This document shows, one piece after another, positions 6,278 through 12,900 of a DNA stretch of 16,256 nucleotides (position 1 is its first letter; each line of letters opens with the position of its first letter). The position numbers and the translations under genes were made by a program. A model generated the notes under the pieces. The model worked only from the letters and a program-made list of their open reading frames with translations. It was not told the origin of the DNA and did no database searches. Source of the DNA: an uncultured Collinsella sp. Lineage in GTDB: Bacteria > Actinomycetota > Coriobacteriia > Coriobacteriales > Coriobacteriaceae. The stretch lies in contig CALGZY010000061.1 of the NCBI GenBank assembly GCA_937934355.1, forward strand, positions 1 to 16,256. The letters run 5' to 3'.

Positions 6278-6895
6278 ATGGACACCAATCATTCCCCCAT
6301 CATCAGCCCCCTCACCATGCGTGAATCCGCCCGAGGCATCACGCTCACCAGCATTTACGATGAGATGCTCGCCCGTCGCGAGCTCTCCGTCATGGGAAAC
6401 ATCGAAACCCCGATGGCCCACGACCTATGCCAGCAGATCCGCCTGCTCGATGCCACCGACCCCAGCCGCCCCATCACCATATTTGTCGCCAGCGCCGGCG
6501 GAAGTGTGCGATCGGGTCTTGCGATCTATGACGCCATGCGCCTCGCATCGTGCCCCATCCGCACCGTCTGCCTGGAATTCGCCGCGTCCATGGGCGCCGT
6601 GATCTTTATGGGCGGCGACGATCGCCGTATGGCGCCCCATGCAGAGCTCATGATTCACGACCCGCTGATCCCCCAGGGGGCAGGCGGCTCGGCACTTGCG
6701 CTGCAGGAAACCAGCCGGCGTCTCATGCAGACCCGCAAGACCCTCACGCAAATCCTCTCGGACCGCAGCGGCCTCACGCCCAAGCGCATCCAGTCCCTCA
6801 CTGCAAAAGACACCTACCTTTCGGCCGAGCGCGCCGTCGAGCTCGGCTTTGCCCACGAAATCCTCTCGACCACCAAGGAGGTCGCCCATGTCTAA
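6278..6895 (+). CDS. ClpP-like serine protease
   Basis: A 205-residue ClpP-fold protein of usual family length. The serine nucleophile is S104 in EFAASMGA, the histidine is H127 in LMIHDP, and the aspartate is D178 in TAKDTYLSAERAVELG, so the whole triad is present. SAGGSVRSGLAIYDAM (72-87) matches ClpP SPGGSVxxGLAIYDTM, except that the proline next to the glycines is alanine. Divergence from housekeeping ClpP is strong, and the N-terminal axial-loop region (1-35) is unlike the standard one, so it probably does not dock ClpX/ClpC in the normal way. AAGGAG lies 7 nt before ATG 6278. The next gene starts inside its last codons (8-nt overlap ATGTCTAA), which suggests coupled translation with the TraG-like ATPase. 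ClpP or the related TEPP/SppA-type proteases occur in some phages and conjugative elements as processing proteases; a housekeeping role is less likely. Confidence 0.88.
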   Translation: MDTNHSPIISPLTMRESARGITLTSIYDEMLARRELSVMGNIETPMAHDLCQQIRLLDATDPSRPITIFVASAGGSVRSGLAIYDAMRLASCPIRTVCLEFAASMGAVIFMGGDDRRMAPHAELMIHDPLIPQGAGGSALALQETSRRLMQTRKTLTQILSDRSGLTPKRIQSLTAKDTYLSAERAVELGFAHEILSTTKEVAHV

Positions 6896-8192
6896 CCTCG
6901 CCAGCCGCCTCGCCGCATCTGAGTCCGCATTGTCCACCATCCTCGCCAAGGATCGAACGCTTTCCTGCGACACCCGCCAAACGGGACTCAACAACAATGC
7001 ACTTGTGATCGGCCCCTCGGGAGCCGGCAAGACCCGAAACGTCCTCAAACCCAACCTACTGCAAATGAACGCAAGCTACATCGTGCTCGACACCAAAGGC
7101 ACGCTCTGTCGCGAAGTGGGACCCGTGCTGGCAGCCCACGGTTACCGCGTGCAATGTCTCAACTTCGCCGACCTCAACACCGTCCCGGCCCTTGCGCCCG
7201 GCATCGAGCGCTGCGGCTACAACCCCCTGAGGCACATTCGCCGCAAGGCGGACGGCAGGCCCAACCAGCAGGACATCCTCTCGGTGGCAAAGGCCATCTG
7301 CCCCATCGAGGACAACAACCAGCCTTTTTGGGATCATGCGGCGGCAAACCTGCTGTCGTGTCTTATCGCCTACGTCACCGAACAGCTACCCGCCGACGAG
7401 CAGACGATCAGCTCGGTCATCAAGCTGATCGAGCACCTGCAGGACGGTGCCACGGGTCGATTGTTTGACGACCTGATCACGACCGACCCCCAAAGCTATG
7501 CCCTCTCGCTATGGCGGCGCTACGCCATTACGCAAAATGCCGAGCGCATGCACGCGAGCATCGTCGGCATCCTTGCCGAAAAGGTCATGTGTCTGGGATT
7601 CGACGGTGCGGCACAGCTCTATCGTGAGTGCCATCAGGTGAACTTCGCTTCCATGGGACACACCCCCTGCGCCCTGTTTGTAACCGTGAGCGATATTGAC
7701 CGCAATCTCGATCCGCTGACCGGCCTCTTTATTTCGCAGGCGTTTATGGGCCTCATTCGTGAGGCCGATAGGCAGCCCGACGGCAGCCTGCCCGTGCCCG
7801 TGCGCTTTATGCTCGATGACTTCGCAAATCTGCAGATCCCCCAGATCGACAACGTGCTCTCGATTATCCGAAGCCGCAACATCTGGGCAACGCTGCTGCT
7901 GCAGTCGACCAACCAGCTCGATGCGCTCTATGGCGAGGCACGCGCACGCTCCATCATGGGCAACTGCGACACGCATCTGGTGCTGGCGTTCCAGGATCCC
8001 GAGAGTGCCCGGGTGTTTTCCGACCGCGCCGACGCGCTGCCCAGCACGCTCATGGCGACGCCGATCGATCGCTCGTGGCTCTTTGTGCGCGGTCGCACTC
8101 CCGAACAGGTCGAGCGCTTTAGGCTCGAAGACCATCCGCTCTACGGGGAGCTGCCCGAGGCGCAGCGAGACCATGCGGAGGCCGAGATCTAG
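6888..8192 (+). CDS. VirD4/TraG-like ATPase without membrane anchor
   Basis: A 434-residue P-loop ATPase of the type IV coupling protein group. Walker A is GPSGAGKT (42-49), followed by LDTKGTL (67-73; family DPKGEL). FWDHAAANLLSCLI (147-160) matches the coupling-protein xWxxAAxxLL motif. Walker B is RFMLDDFANLQIP (306-318; usual form DEFANLG), then IIRSRNIWATLLLQSTNQL (326-344), ALYGE and IMGNCDTHLVLAFQD, the TraG/TraD recognition region. Usual VirD4/TraG proteins are 550-700 residues with two N-terminal membrane helices; this one begins only 40 residues before Walker A and has none. Start ATG 6888 is fixed by AAGGAGG at 6 nt and lies inside the ClpP-like gene. Role inferred: pumping DNA or protein, possibly feeding the ClpP-like protease. 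No relaxase or channel gene is nearby. Confidence 0.85.
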   Translation: MSNLASRLAASESALSTILAKDRTLSCDTRQTGLNNNALVIGPSGAGKTRNVLKPNLLQMNASYIVLDTKGTLCREVGPVLAAHGYRVQCLNFADLNTVPALAPGIERCGYNPLRHIRRKADGRPNQQDILSVAKAICPIEDNNQPFWDHAAANLLSCLIAYVTEQLPADEQTISSVIKLIEHLQDGATGRLFDDLITTDPQSYALSLWRRYAITQNAERMHASIVGILAEKVMCLGFDGAAQLYRECHQVNFASMGHTPCALFVTVSDIDRNLDPLTGLFISQAFMGLIREADRQPDGSLPVPVRFMLDDFANLQIPQIDNVLSIIRSRNIWATLLLQSTNQLDALYGEARARSIMGNCDTHLVLAFQDPESARVFSDRADALPSTLMATPIDRSWLFVRGRTPEQVERFRLEDHPLYGELPEAQRDHAEAEI

Positions 8193-8260
8193 GCGCAGGG
8201 CTCTCGCGGCGCGCGGCGCCCCAGCGATGTTCCACAAAGGCCGTGCGCCCCGGGACTACG

Positions 8261-8300
8261 GCAAAGCAAAGGGGCCCGCATCCGATAGGATACGGGCCCC
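8261..8300 (-). terminator. terminator of glucose-6-phosphate isomerase gene
   Basis: GGGGCCCGCATCC (8271-8283) and GGATACGGGCCCC (8288-8300) form a 13-bp stem with a 4-nt GATA loop. The single C/A mismatch becomes a G-U pair on the minus strand, and the minus strand continues with TTTGCTTTGC. Orientation therefore fits the isomerase gene, 33 nt after its stop. It would also face, as a weaker hairpin, transcripts coming from the TraG-like gene. Confidence 0.85.
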
Positions 8301-8333
8301 TGACTATAAGGCGCGATGCGTTAACAGCAGCGA

Positions 8334-10028
8334 CTACTTGCGATGCGCGCGGTAGAACTCGATGAGCGCCTGGGTCGAAGCGTCCTGCTCGGCCTTGGCG
8401 GCGTCATCGTGGAAGGCCGGGGTAATCTGCTTGGCAAGCTGCTTGCCCAGCTCGACGCCCCACTGGTCGTAGGAGTCGATGCCCCAGACCGTGCCCTCGA
8501 CAAACGTGATGTGCTCGTACAGGGCAATGAGCTCGCCGAGTGCGAACGGGGTCAGCGTGTCGCCGAAGATCGAGGTCGTCGGGCGATTGCCCTCAAAGCA
8601 ACGGGCCGGGACGATCTGCTCGGGCGTGCCCTCGGCACGAACCTCATCGGCCGTCTTACCAAAGGCGAGCGCCTTGGTCTGGGCCAGGAAGTTGCCCAGG
8701 AACAGCTCGTGGACATCCTGGCCGCCGTCGGTCGCAGGGTTGGCGGTATTGGCGAAGGCGATGAAGTCGGCCGGAACCACCACAGTGCCCTGGTGCAGCA
8801 GCTGATAGAAGGCATGCTGGCCGTTGGTGCCGGGCTCGCCCCAGAAGATCTCACCGGTGTCGGAGGTCACGGCGCTGCCGTCCCAGCGGACATGCTTGCC
8901 GTTGGACTCCATGGTGAGCTGCTGCAGGTAGGCCGGGAAGCGGTGCAGGTACTGGCAGTACGGCAGCACGGCGTGGCTCTTGGAACCGAAGAAGTTGACG
9001 TACCAGACATTGAGCAGGCCCATCAGCGCGACGGCGTTGTTCTCGAGCGGGGTGTTGCAGAAGTACTCGTCGATGGCGTGGAAGCCCTCGAGGAACTGCT
9101 GGAAGCGCTCGGGGCCGAGCACGACGATCAGCGACAGGCCCACGGCGGAGTCAACGGAATAGCGGCCACCGACCCAGTTCCAGAAACCGAAGGCGTTGGC
9201 GGGGTCGATACCGAAGGCCTCGACCTTCTCGAGTGCGGTGGAAACGGCGACGAAGTGCTTTGCCACGGCCTCGGCGTTCTGCTCATCGGAGCCGTCGATG
9301 GCGCCCTGAGCCTTGAGCTGCTCGAGCATCCAGGTCTTGACCTCGCGGGCGTTGGTGAGGGTCTCGAGCGTGGTGAAGGTCTTGGAGACGATGATTACGA
9401 GCGTGGTCTCGGGATCCAGGCCCTTGAGCTTCTCGGCCTGGTCGTTGGGGTCGATGTTGGAGATGTAGCGGCAGTCGATACCGGCGTCGGCATAGGGACG
9501 CAGAGCCTCGTAGGCCATGACCGGGCCCAGGTCGGAGCCGCCGATGCCGATGGACACCAGATGCTCGATCTTCTTGCCGGTAACGCCCTTCCACTCACCG
9601 GAGCGCACGCGCTCGGCGAAGGCATACATGCGGTCGAGGACCTCGTGCACGTCGGCGACGACGTCCTGGCCGTCGACGATGAGCTGGCCCTTCTCGCTTG
9701 CCGGGCGGCGCAGCGCGGTGTGCAGGACAGCGCGGTCCTCGGTAGTGTTGATGTGCTCGCCAGAGAACATGGCGTCGCGGCGCTCCTCGAGCTTCACCTC
9801 GCGGGCAAGATCGCACAGCAGCTTGACGGTCTCATCGGTCACCAGGTTCTTCGACAGATCGAAGTGCAGGTCACCGGCGTCAAAGCTCAGCTTGTTCACG
9901 CGGTCGGCGTCAGCAGCGAACCAGGCCTTGAGGTCGATACCTTCGGCCTCGAGCTTCTCCTGATGAGCCTCGAGCGCCTTCCAAGCGGCAGTCGACGTAG
10001 CATCGATAGGTGCGGCAACAGTTGCCAT
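8334..10028 (-). CDS. pgi: glucose-6-phosphate isomerase
   Basis: A 564-residue enzyme that interconverts glucose 6-phosphate and fructose 6-phosphate in glycolysis and gluconeogenesis. Sugar-phosphate-binding IGGSDLGP (about 162-169) and SKTFTTLET (215-223), family signature [14 protein letters not shown] (287-300), catalytic glutamate E374 in MESNGK, histidine H405 in [15 protein letters not shown], and lysine K529 in [14 protein letters not shown]. It belongs to the long bacterial/eukaryotic form (about 550 residues). Start at ATG 10028 follows GAGGAGG; a 9-codon upstream extension has no ribosome site. The gene stands alone, with its own terminator and a hairpin-containing leader. Confidence 0.97.
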   Translation of the reverse strand: MATVAAPIDATSTAAWKALEAHQEKLEAEGIDLKAWFAADADRVNKLSFDAGDLHFDLSKNLVTDETVKLLCDLAREVKLEERRDAMFSGEHINTTEDRAVLHTALRRPASEKGQLIVDGQDVVADVHEVLDRMYAFAERVRSGEWKGVTGKKIEHLVSIGIGGSDLGPVMAYEALRPYADAGIDCRYISNIDPNDQAEKLKGLDPETTLVIIVSKTFTTLETLTNAREVKTWMLEQLKAQGAIDGSDEQNAEAVAKHFVAVSTALEKVEAFGIDPANAFGFWNWVGGRYSVDSAVGLSLIVVLGPERFQQFLEGFHAIDEYFCNTPLENNAVALMGLLNVWYVNFFGSKSHAVLPYCQYLHRFPAYLQQLTMESNGKHVRWDGSAVTSDTGEIFWGEPGTNGQHAFYQLLHQGTVVVPADFIAFANTANPATDGGQDVHELFLGNFLAQTKALAFGKTADEVRAEGTPEQIVPARCFEGNRPTTSIFGDTLTPFALGELIALYEHITFVEGTVWGIDSYDQWGVELGKQLAKQITPAFHDDAAKAEQDASTQALIEFYRAHRK

Positions 10029-10046
10029 AGAGTCCTCCTCAGCATA

Positions 10047-10070
10047 CGGGCGCACGCCTCCATGCGCCCG
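10047..10070 (-). other. 8-bp hairpin in the pgi leader
   Basis: CGGGCGCA (10047-10054) and TGCGCCCG (10063-10070) are perfect inverted repeats around an 8-nt loop that carries GGAGG on the mRNA strand. It lies directly upstream of the pgi ribosome site and near the expected 5-prime end of the transcript. There is no T tract, so it is more likely an mRNA-stabilising or translation-affecting structure than a terminator. Confidence 0.5.
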
Positions 10071-10087
10071 GACATTCAGATGCCACT

Positions 10088-10115
10088 ATTCTAGCGCAGG
10101 TCAAGACTACAATCA
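10088..10115 (-). promoter_or_regulatory. candidate pgi promoter
   Basis: On the minus strand: -10 TAGAAT (10093-10088) preceded by a 16-nt spacer and a weak -35-like TGATTG (10115-10110). The position, about 60 nt before the start codon, is reasonable. Confidence 0.35.
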
Positions 10116-10154
10116 GCGAGCGTTGCCAATCGGCCCCCAAACGGCAACCGATTA

Positions 10155-10217
10155 AAAAGGGACAGGCTTATTTTGGCAGGTCAAACGCTTTACCAACCAA
10201 AAATAACCCGTCCTTTT
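10155..10217 (-). terminator. imperfect long hairpin downstream of the Fe-ADH-like gene
   Basis: Arms at 10155-10176 (AAAAGGGACAGGCTTATTTT) and 10197-10217 (CCAAAAATAACCCGTCCTTT) are imperfectly complementary around a 20-nt loop. On the minus strand the hairpin begins 11 nt after the upstream gene's stop and ends in CCCTTTTTAATC, so it works as a terminator. The arm core AAAAAGGGACAG recurs at 10888-10899, so it may also be a copy of a dispersed intergenic repeat. Confidence 0.55.
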
Positions 10218-10227
10218 ATGGCAAATA

Positions 10228-10752
10228 TTAGGCCGCGGCGCAGATGCTACCGAGCAACTCACGCAGAGGAGACCCGATGCCCTCCAGCAGTTCGGGTGCG
10301 ATAATGGCAAAAACGGGAACCTCACCGGTGCCCACGACAGCAGGCGCCTTGCCCTCCGAGAGAATGCATCCATAAGGGACAAAACCGTCTTCGCCGGCAT
10401 CGAGCGCCGCCATGCGACGCGCGAGCTCGCGCGCAAAGCCAGCAGTATCGGCATCGCCAATCGCCAGGACAAAGTCCACGCCCTCATCGGTTGCCAGGGC
10501 TACGGCCTCATCGACCAAATCGTCTCCCCCGTCGCCCCCGGCCGAACCGCAACGAAAGAGTACGCGTTCGAGCAGGGCACGATCGAGCGAGCCCAGCGCC
10601 GCCGAAACGAGCTCATCGCGCGTGTGCTTGTCGCCTCCCAGCACGACCAGTGCCTTGGTGCCGCCATAGTGGGCAACCAATCGCCCGCACCAGCGAGCCA
10701 CATCCCCATCCGCAACCAAGCGCGTCGGCATACCAAACCCATAGTTGACCAT
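10228..10752 (-). CDS. truncated, degenerate iron-containing alcohol dehydrogenase-like protein
   Basis: A 174-residue protein resembling only the N-terminal nucleotide-binding half of Fe-ADH/butanol dehydrogenases (usual length near 390). MVNYGFGMPTRLVADGD matches the family start MxNFxFxxPTKIxFGxG, then GTKALVVLGGDKHTRDELVSAAL, and VDFVLAIGDADTAGFAREL (92-110) aligns with the cofactor motif DxxLAxGGGSxxDxAK. Here GGGS is GDAD, and the following Asp and Lys are Gly and Arg, so cofactor binding by the normal mode is doubtful. The metal-binding C-terminal domain is absent, and the tail (VPVFAIIAPELLEGIGSPLRELLGSICAAA) is unlike it. Start chosen at ATG 10752 from family alignment; an alternative in-frame ATG at 10803 adds 17 residues but neither has a strong ribosome site. 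It is either a decaying remnant or a repurposed small domain protein; the open frame is clean. Confidence 0.6.
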   Translation of the reverse strand: MVNYGFGMPTRLVADGDVARWCGRLVAHYGGTKALVVLGGDKHTRDELVSAALGSLDRALLERVLFRCGSAGGDGGDDLVDEAVALATDEGVDFVLAIGDADTAGFARELARRMAALDAGEDGFVPYGCILSEGKAPAVVGTGEVPVFAIIAPELLEGIGSPLRELLGSICAAA

Positions 10753-10887
10753 TATCCCCACAACCCTTCCGTGCTTTATGGTGGTATCGATCGTTAGGCT
10801 CATGCTACGAAGCGAGCTTTTCCGAGCTGTTTCGCGCTCTTTAGGGCTGCGTTAAAACCCCGATGAAGCCGCACGACCATACTTGCC

Positions 10888-10899
10888 AAAAAGGGACAG
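10888..10899 (+). repeat. copy of AAAAAGGGACAG intergenic motif
   Basis: Exact 12-nt match to 10154-10165, 734 bases away. Both copies are followed by a T-rich stretch and a GACGG/GCAGG-like sequence. This copy sits immediately upstream of the -35 of the polymerase promoter. Confidence 0.4.
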
Positions 10900-10902
10900 A
10901 TT

Positions 10903-10931
10903 TTGACGGTGTCCGTGCAAGCGGGTATTAT
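10903..10931 (+). promoter_or_regulatory. promoter of the Y-family polymerase operon
   Basis: -35 TTGACG (10903-10908), 17-nt spacer, -10 TATTAT (10926-10931). The best promoter in the window, five of six consensus bases in each box. Start of transcription is expected around 10938, inside the adjoining LexA-like box. Confidence 0.75.
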
Positions 10932-10945
10932 CGAACAGGTATTCG
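10932..10945 (+). promoter_or_regulatory. LexA/SOS box
   Basis: CGAACAGGTATTCG fits the Gram-positive/actinobacterial SOS box CGAACnnnnGTTCG with one deviation (A for G). The symmetry extends outwards: TATCGAA (10929-10935) and TTCGATA (10942-10948) are perfect inverted repeats. It begins at the base following the -10 of the promoter, so LexA bound here would block initiation. This fits the DNA-damage role of the gene downstream. Confidence 0.75.
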
Positions 10946-10976
10946 ATAAGAACATGTGTTTGATGGAAGGGCACGG

Positions 10977-12482
10977 ATGGCGCACGAGCAGCACACCTAT
11001 ATCTGCATCGACCTCAAGACGTTTTATGCCAGCGTCGAGTGCGTCGACCGTGGGCTCGATCCGCTCACCACCAACCTGGTCGTTGCCGACGAATCGCGCG
11101 GACGCACGACCATCTGCCTCGCTATCACGCAGGCCATGAAGGACTTAGGTATTCACAACCGCTGCCGTCTGTTCGAGATTCCCGACGGCATCGACTGCAT
11201 CAAAGCAGTGCCGCGCATGCAGCACTACATGGAGGTGTCGGCGCAAATCTACGGCATCTATCTGGAATACGTCAGCCCCCAGGACGTGCACGTCTACTCA
11301 ATTGACGAGTGCTTTATCGACGTGACACCCTATCTGGACCTCTATCACACCGATGCGGAAGGCTTCGCCTGCATGTTGCGCGACGAGGTCCTGGCGCGCA
11401 CCGGCATCACGGCGACGGTCGGCATCGGCCCCAACCTATTCCAGGCCAAGGTTGCACTCGATATCACCGCCAAGCACGTACCCAGCCGCATCGGCATACT
11501 CGACGATGAGACCTTTCGCAAGGAAATCTGGCCCCATCGTCCCATCACCGATATCTGGGGCATCGGCCCCGGCGTGGCAGCACGACTCGAAAAATACGGC
11601 GTCTACGATCTGATGGGCGTCGCGGCGCTCGACGAAAACCTGCTTTACGACGAGCTCGGCGTCAATGCCGAGTATCTCATCGACCACGCCTTCGGACGCG
11701 AGCCGACAACCATCGCCGATATCCAAGCCTATCGCCCGCAAGCAACTTCGACCACCACAGGACAGGTGCTCTCGAAGGGATATGCCTACGAGCAGGCCTA
11801 CACCGTCTTGCGCGAGATGGTCGACAACGCCGTGTTGGACTTGATCGATAAGCACGTGGTCTGCGACAGCATCTCGCTCTTTGTGGGCTACGCGAGCGAG
11901 CGCGCCGACATACGCAGGCTTGATGCCAGCGGTACTGCACAATATGTGGACGGATGCGGACACCTGCGCTCGAGTACGTCGAGCATCGAACCCACCGCAA
12001 CCGCCGGCCCCGAGCTCGCGCCCCGTGCTCCCAAGCCCGTCCAGCGCGATGACGAACGGCGCCGCCTGGTGCGCGAAGCGCAGGCAATCGATGGCATCTT
12101 TGTGGGAGAGCATGGTGGCAAACCGCGTGGTGGCTATGCCGCGCTCTTTGCGCACTCCAACGCCTCGCGCAAGCTGCCCGAGCGTACCAATTCGTTTAAG
12201 AAGATCATGGGCTATTTCGATGAGCTCTGGGCGCAGACTGTCGATCCCAAACGACCGGTCAAGCGCATCAACCTGGGCTTTAGCAATCTTGTGCCCGAGG
12301 AATTTGCCACCATCGATCTGTTCAGCGATATCGAGGCCGATGAGCGCGAGCGCGACCTGGCGCGCGCCGTCCTGGCCGTGAAAGGCAAGTACGGCAAGAA
12401 CGCGCTCGTCAAGGGATTAAGCTTTACCGCCGGCGCCACCGCGCGCGAGCGCAACGATCAAGTTGGAGGACACCGTGCCTAA
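10977..12482 (+). CDS. Y-family DNA polymerase (UmuC/DinB type), translesion synthesis
   Basis: A 501-residue lesion-bypass polymerase. Metal-binding carboxylates are D12 in ICIDLKTFYASVE and D110-E111 in VYSIDECFIDVT; Y17 is the steric-gate-position residue. TDIWGIGPGVAARLEKYGV (about 191-209) is the thumb helix-hairpin-helix, followed by the little finger domain, and ATIDLFSD near residue 440 resembles a beta-clamp-binding motif. It is longer than the usual 420 residues because of a Ser/Pro-rich insertion (about 325-365) with basic residues, as in the Gram-positive UvrX/YqjW-like branch. Start at ATG 10977 follows GGAAGG; a GTG at 10956 in the same frame lacks a site and lies close to the SOS box. 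The YolD-like gene overlaps its end by 8 nt. Regulation by LexA is supported by the promoter architecture. Confidence 0.93.
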   Translation: MAHEQHTYICIDLKTFYASVECVDRGLDPLTTNLVVADESRGRTTICLAITQAMKDLGIHNRCRLFEIPDGIDCIKAVPRMQHYMEVSAQIYGIYLEYVSPQDVHVYSIDECFIDVTPYLDLYHTDAEGFACMLRDEVLARTGITATVGIGPNLFQAKVALDITAKHVPSRIGILDDETFRKEIWPHRPITDIWGIGPGVAARLEKYGVYDLMGVAALDENLLYDELGVNAEYLIDHAFGREPTTIADIQAYRPQATSTTTGQVLSKGYAYEQAYTVLREMVDNAVLDLIDKHVVCDSISLFVGYASERADIRRLDASGTAQYVDGCGHLRSSTSSIEPTATAGPELAPRAPKPVQRDDERRRLVREAQAIDGIFVGEHGGKPRGGYAALFAHSNASRKLPERTNSFKKIMGYFDELWAQTVDPKRPVKRINLGFSNLVPEEFATIDLFSDIEADERERDLARAVLAVKGKYGKNALVKGLSFTAGATARERNDQVGGHRA

Positions 12483-12900
12483 ACCCAAACAACAGCCCAT
12501 GCGCCCGCCGACCGCCTTCGAGCGCCTGGCGGACCCCGAGGGCAGACGCCGCGCAGCCGACCCCAACCTCACTGCCAACGGTGCCGTGCGCGCCAACCGC
12601 GCCGCACAGTTTATGCCCTTTGCCGCCCTCACGGGATACTACGAACTCGTGCGCAAGCAGGAAATCACCGTCGAGCAAAAACGTGAGCTCACGGAAGAAA
12701 AAGCCCTCGAGCTTTCGCAAAAGCTCGAGGGCCTCAAACGCGGCGACTTGGTGCGCGTCACCTATTACGATACGTACGGCTATCGTAGCCGCACGGGCAT
12801 TCTCGACGAAGCGTTACCCGCATTCAAGCTGCTCAAACTCAGGGATATCGCCATCAACTTCGATGATATCCAGGACATTGAGCTACGCGGACGAGCCTAG
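12475..12900 (+). CDS. YolD-like protein, partner of the Y-family polymerase
   Basis: A 141-residue protein with the YolD-like core (PF08863): RANRAAQFMPFAALTGYYEL (about 43-62), a charged helix VEQKRELTEEKALELSQKLE, then a beta-rich end LVRVTYYDTYGYRSRTGILDE and INFDDIQDIEL. In Firmicutes YolD-like genes sit next to UvrX/YqjW polymerases and have an accessory role in SOS mutagenesis. Start is GTG 12475, preceded by GGAGGA at 4 nt; the start overlaps the polymerase stop (GTGCCTAA), indicating coupled translation and a fixed ratio. The N-terminal 35 residues are Pro/Arg-rich and not conserved-looking. Its TAG stop shares the palindrome CTAG with the stop of the convergent surface-protein gene. 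Confidence 0.88.
   Translation: MPKPKQQPMRPPTAFERLADPEGRRRAADPNLTANGAVRANRAAQFMPFAALTGYYELVRKQEITVEQKRELTEEKALELSQKLEGLKRGDLVRVTYYDTYGYRSRTGILDEALPAFKLLKLRDIAINFDDIQDIELRGRA

Noticed and set aside
4953..8260. Complete integrative element around the TraG-like gene
   Set aside because: No integrase, relaxase, attachment repeats or tRNA target were found; only the three-gene cassette can be supported.
8343..10094. 583-codon plus-strand open frame opposite pgi
   Set aside because: Exact antisense of an unmistakable pgi gene; product is repetitive Val/Gly/Leu text typical of mirrored GC-rich codons, with no ribosome site.
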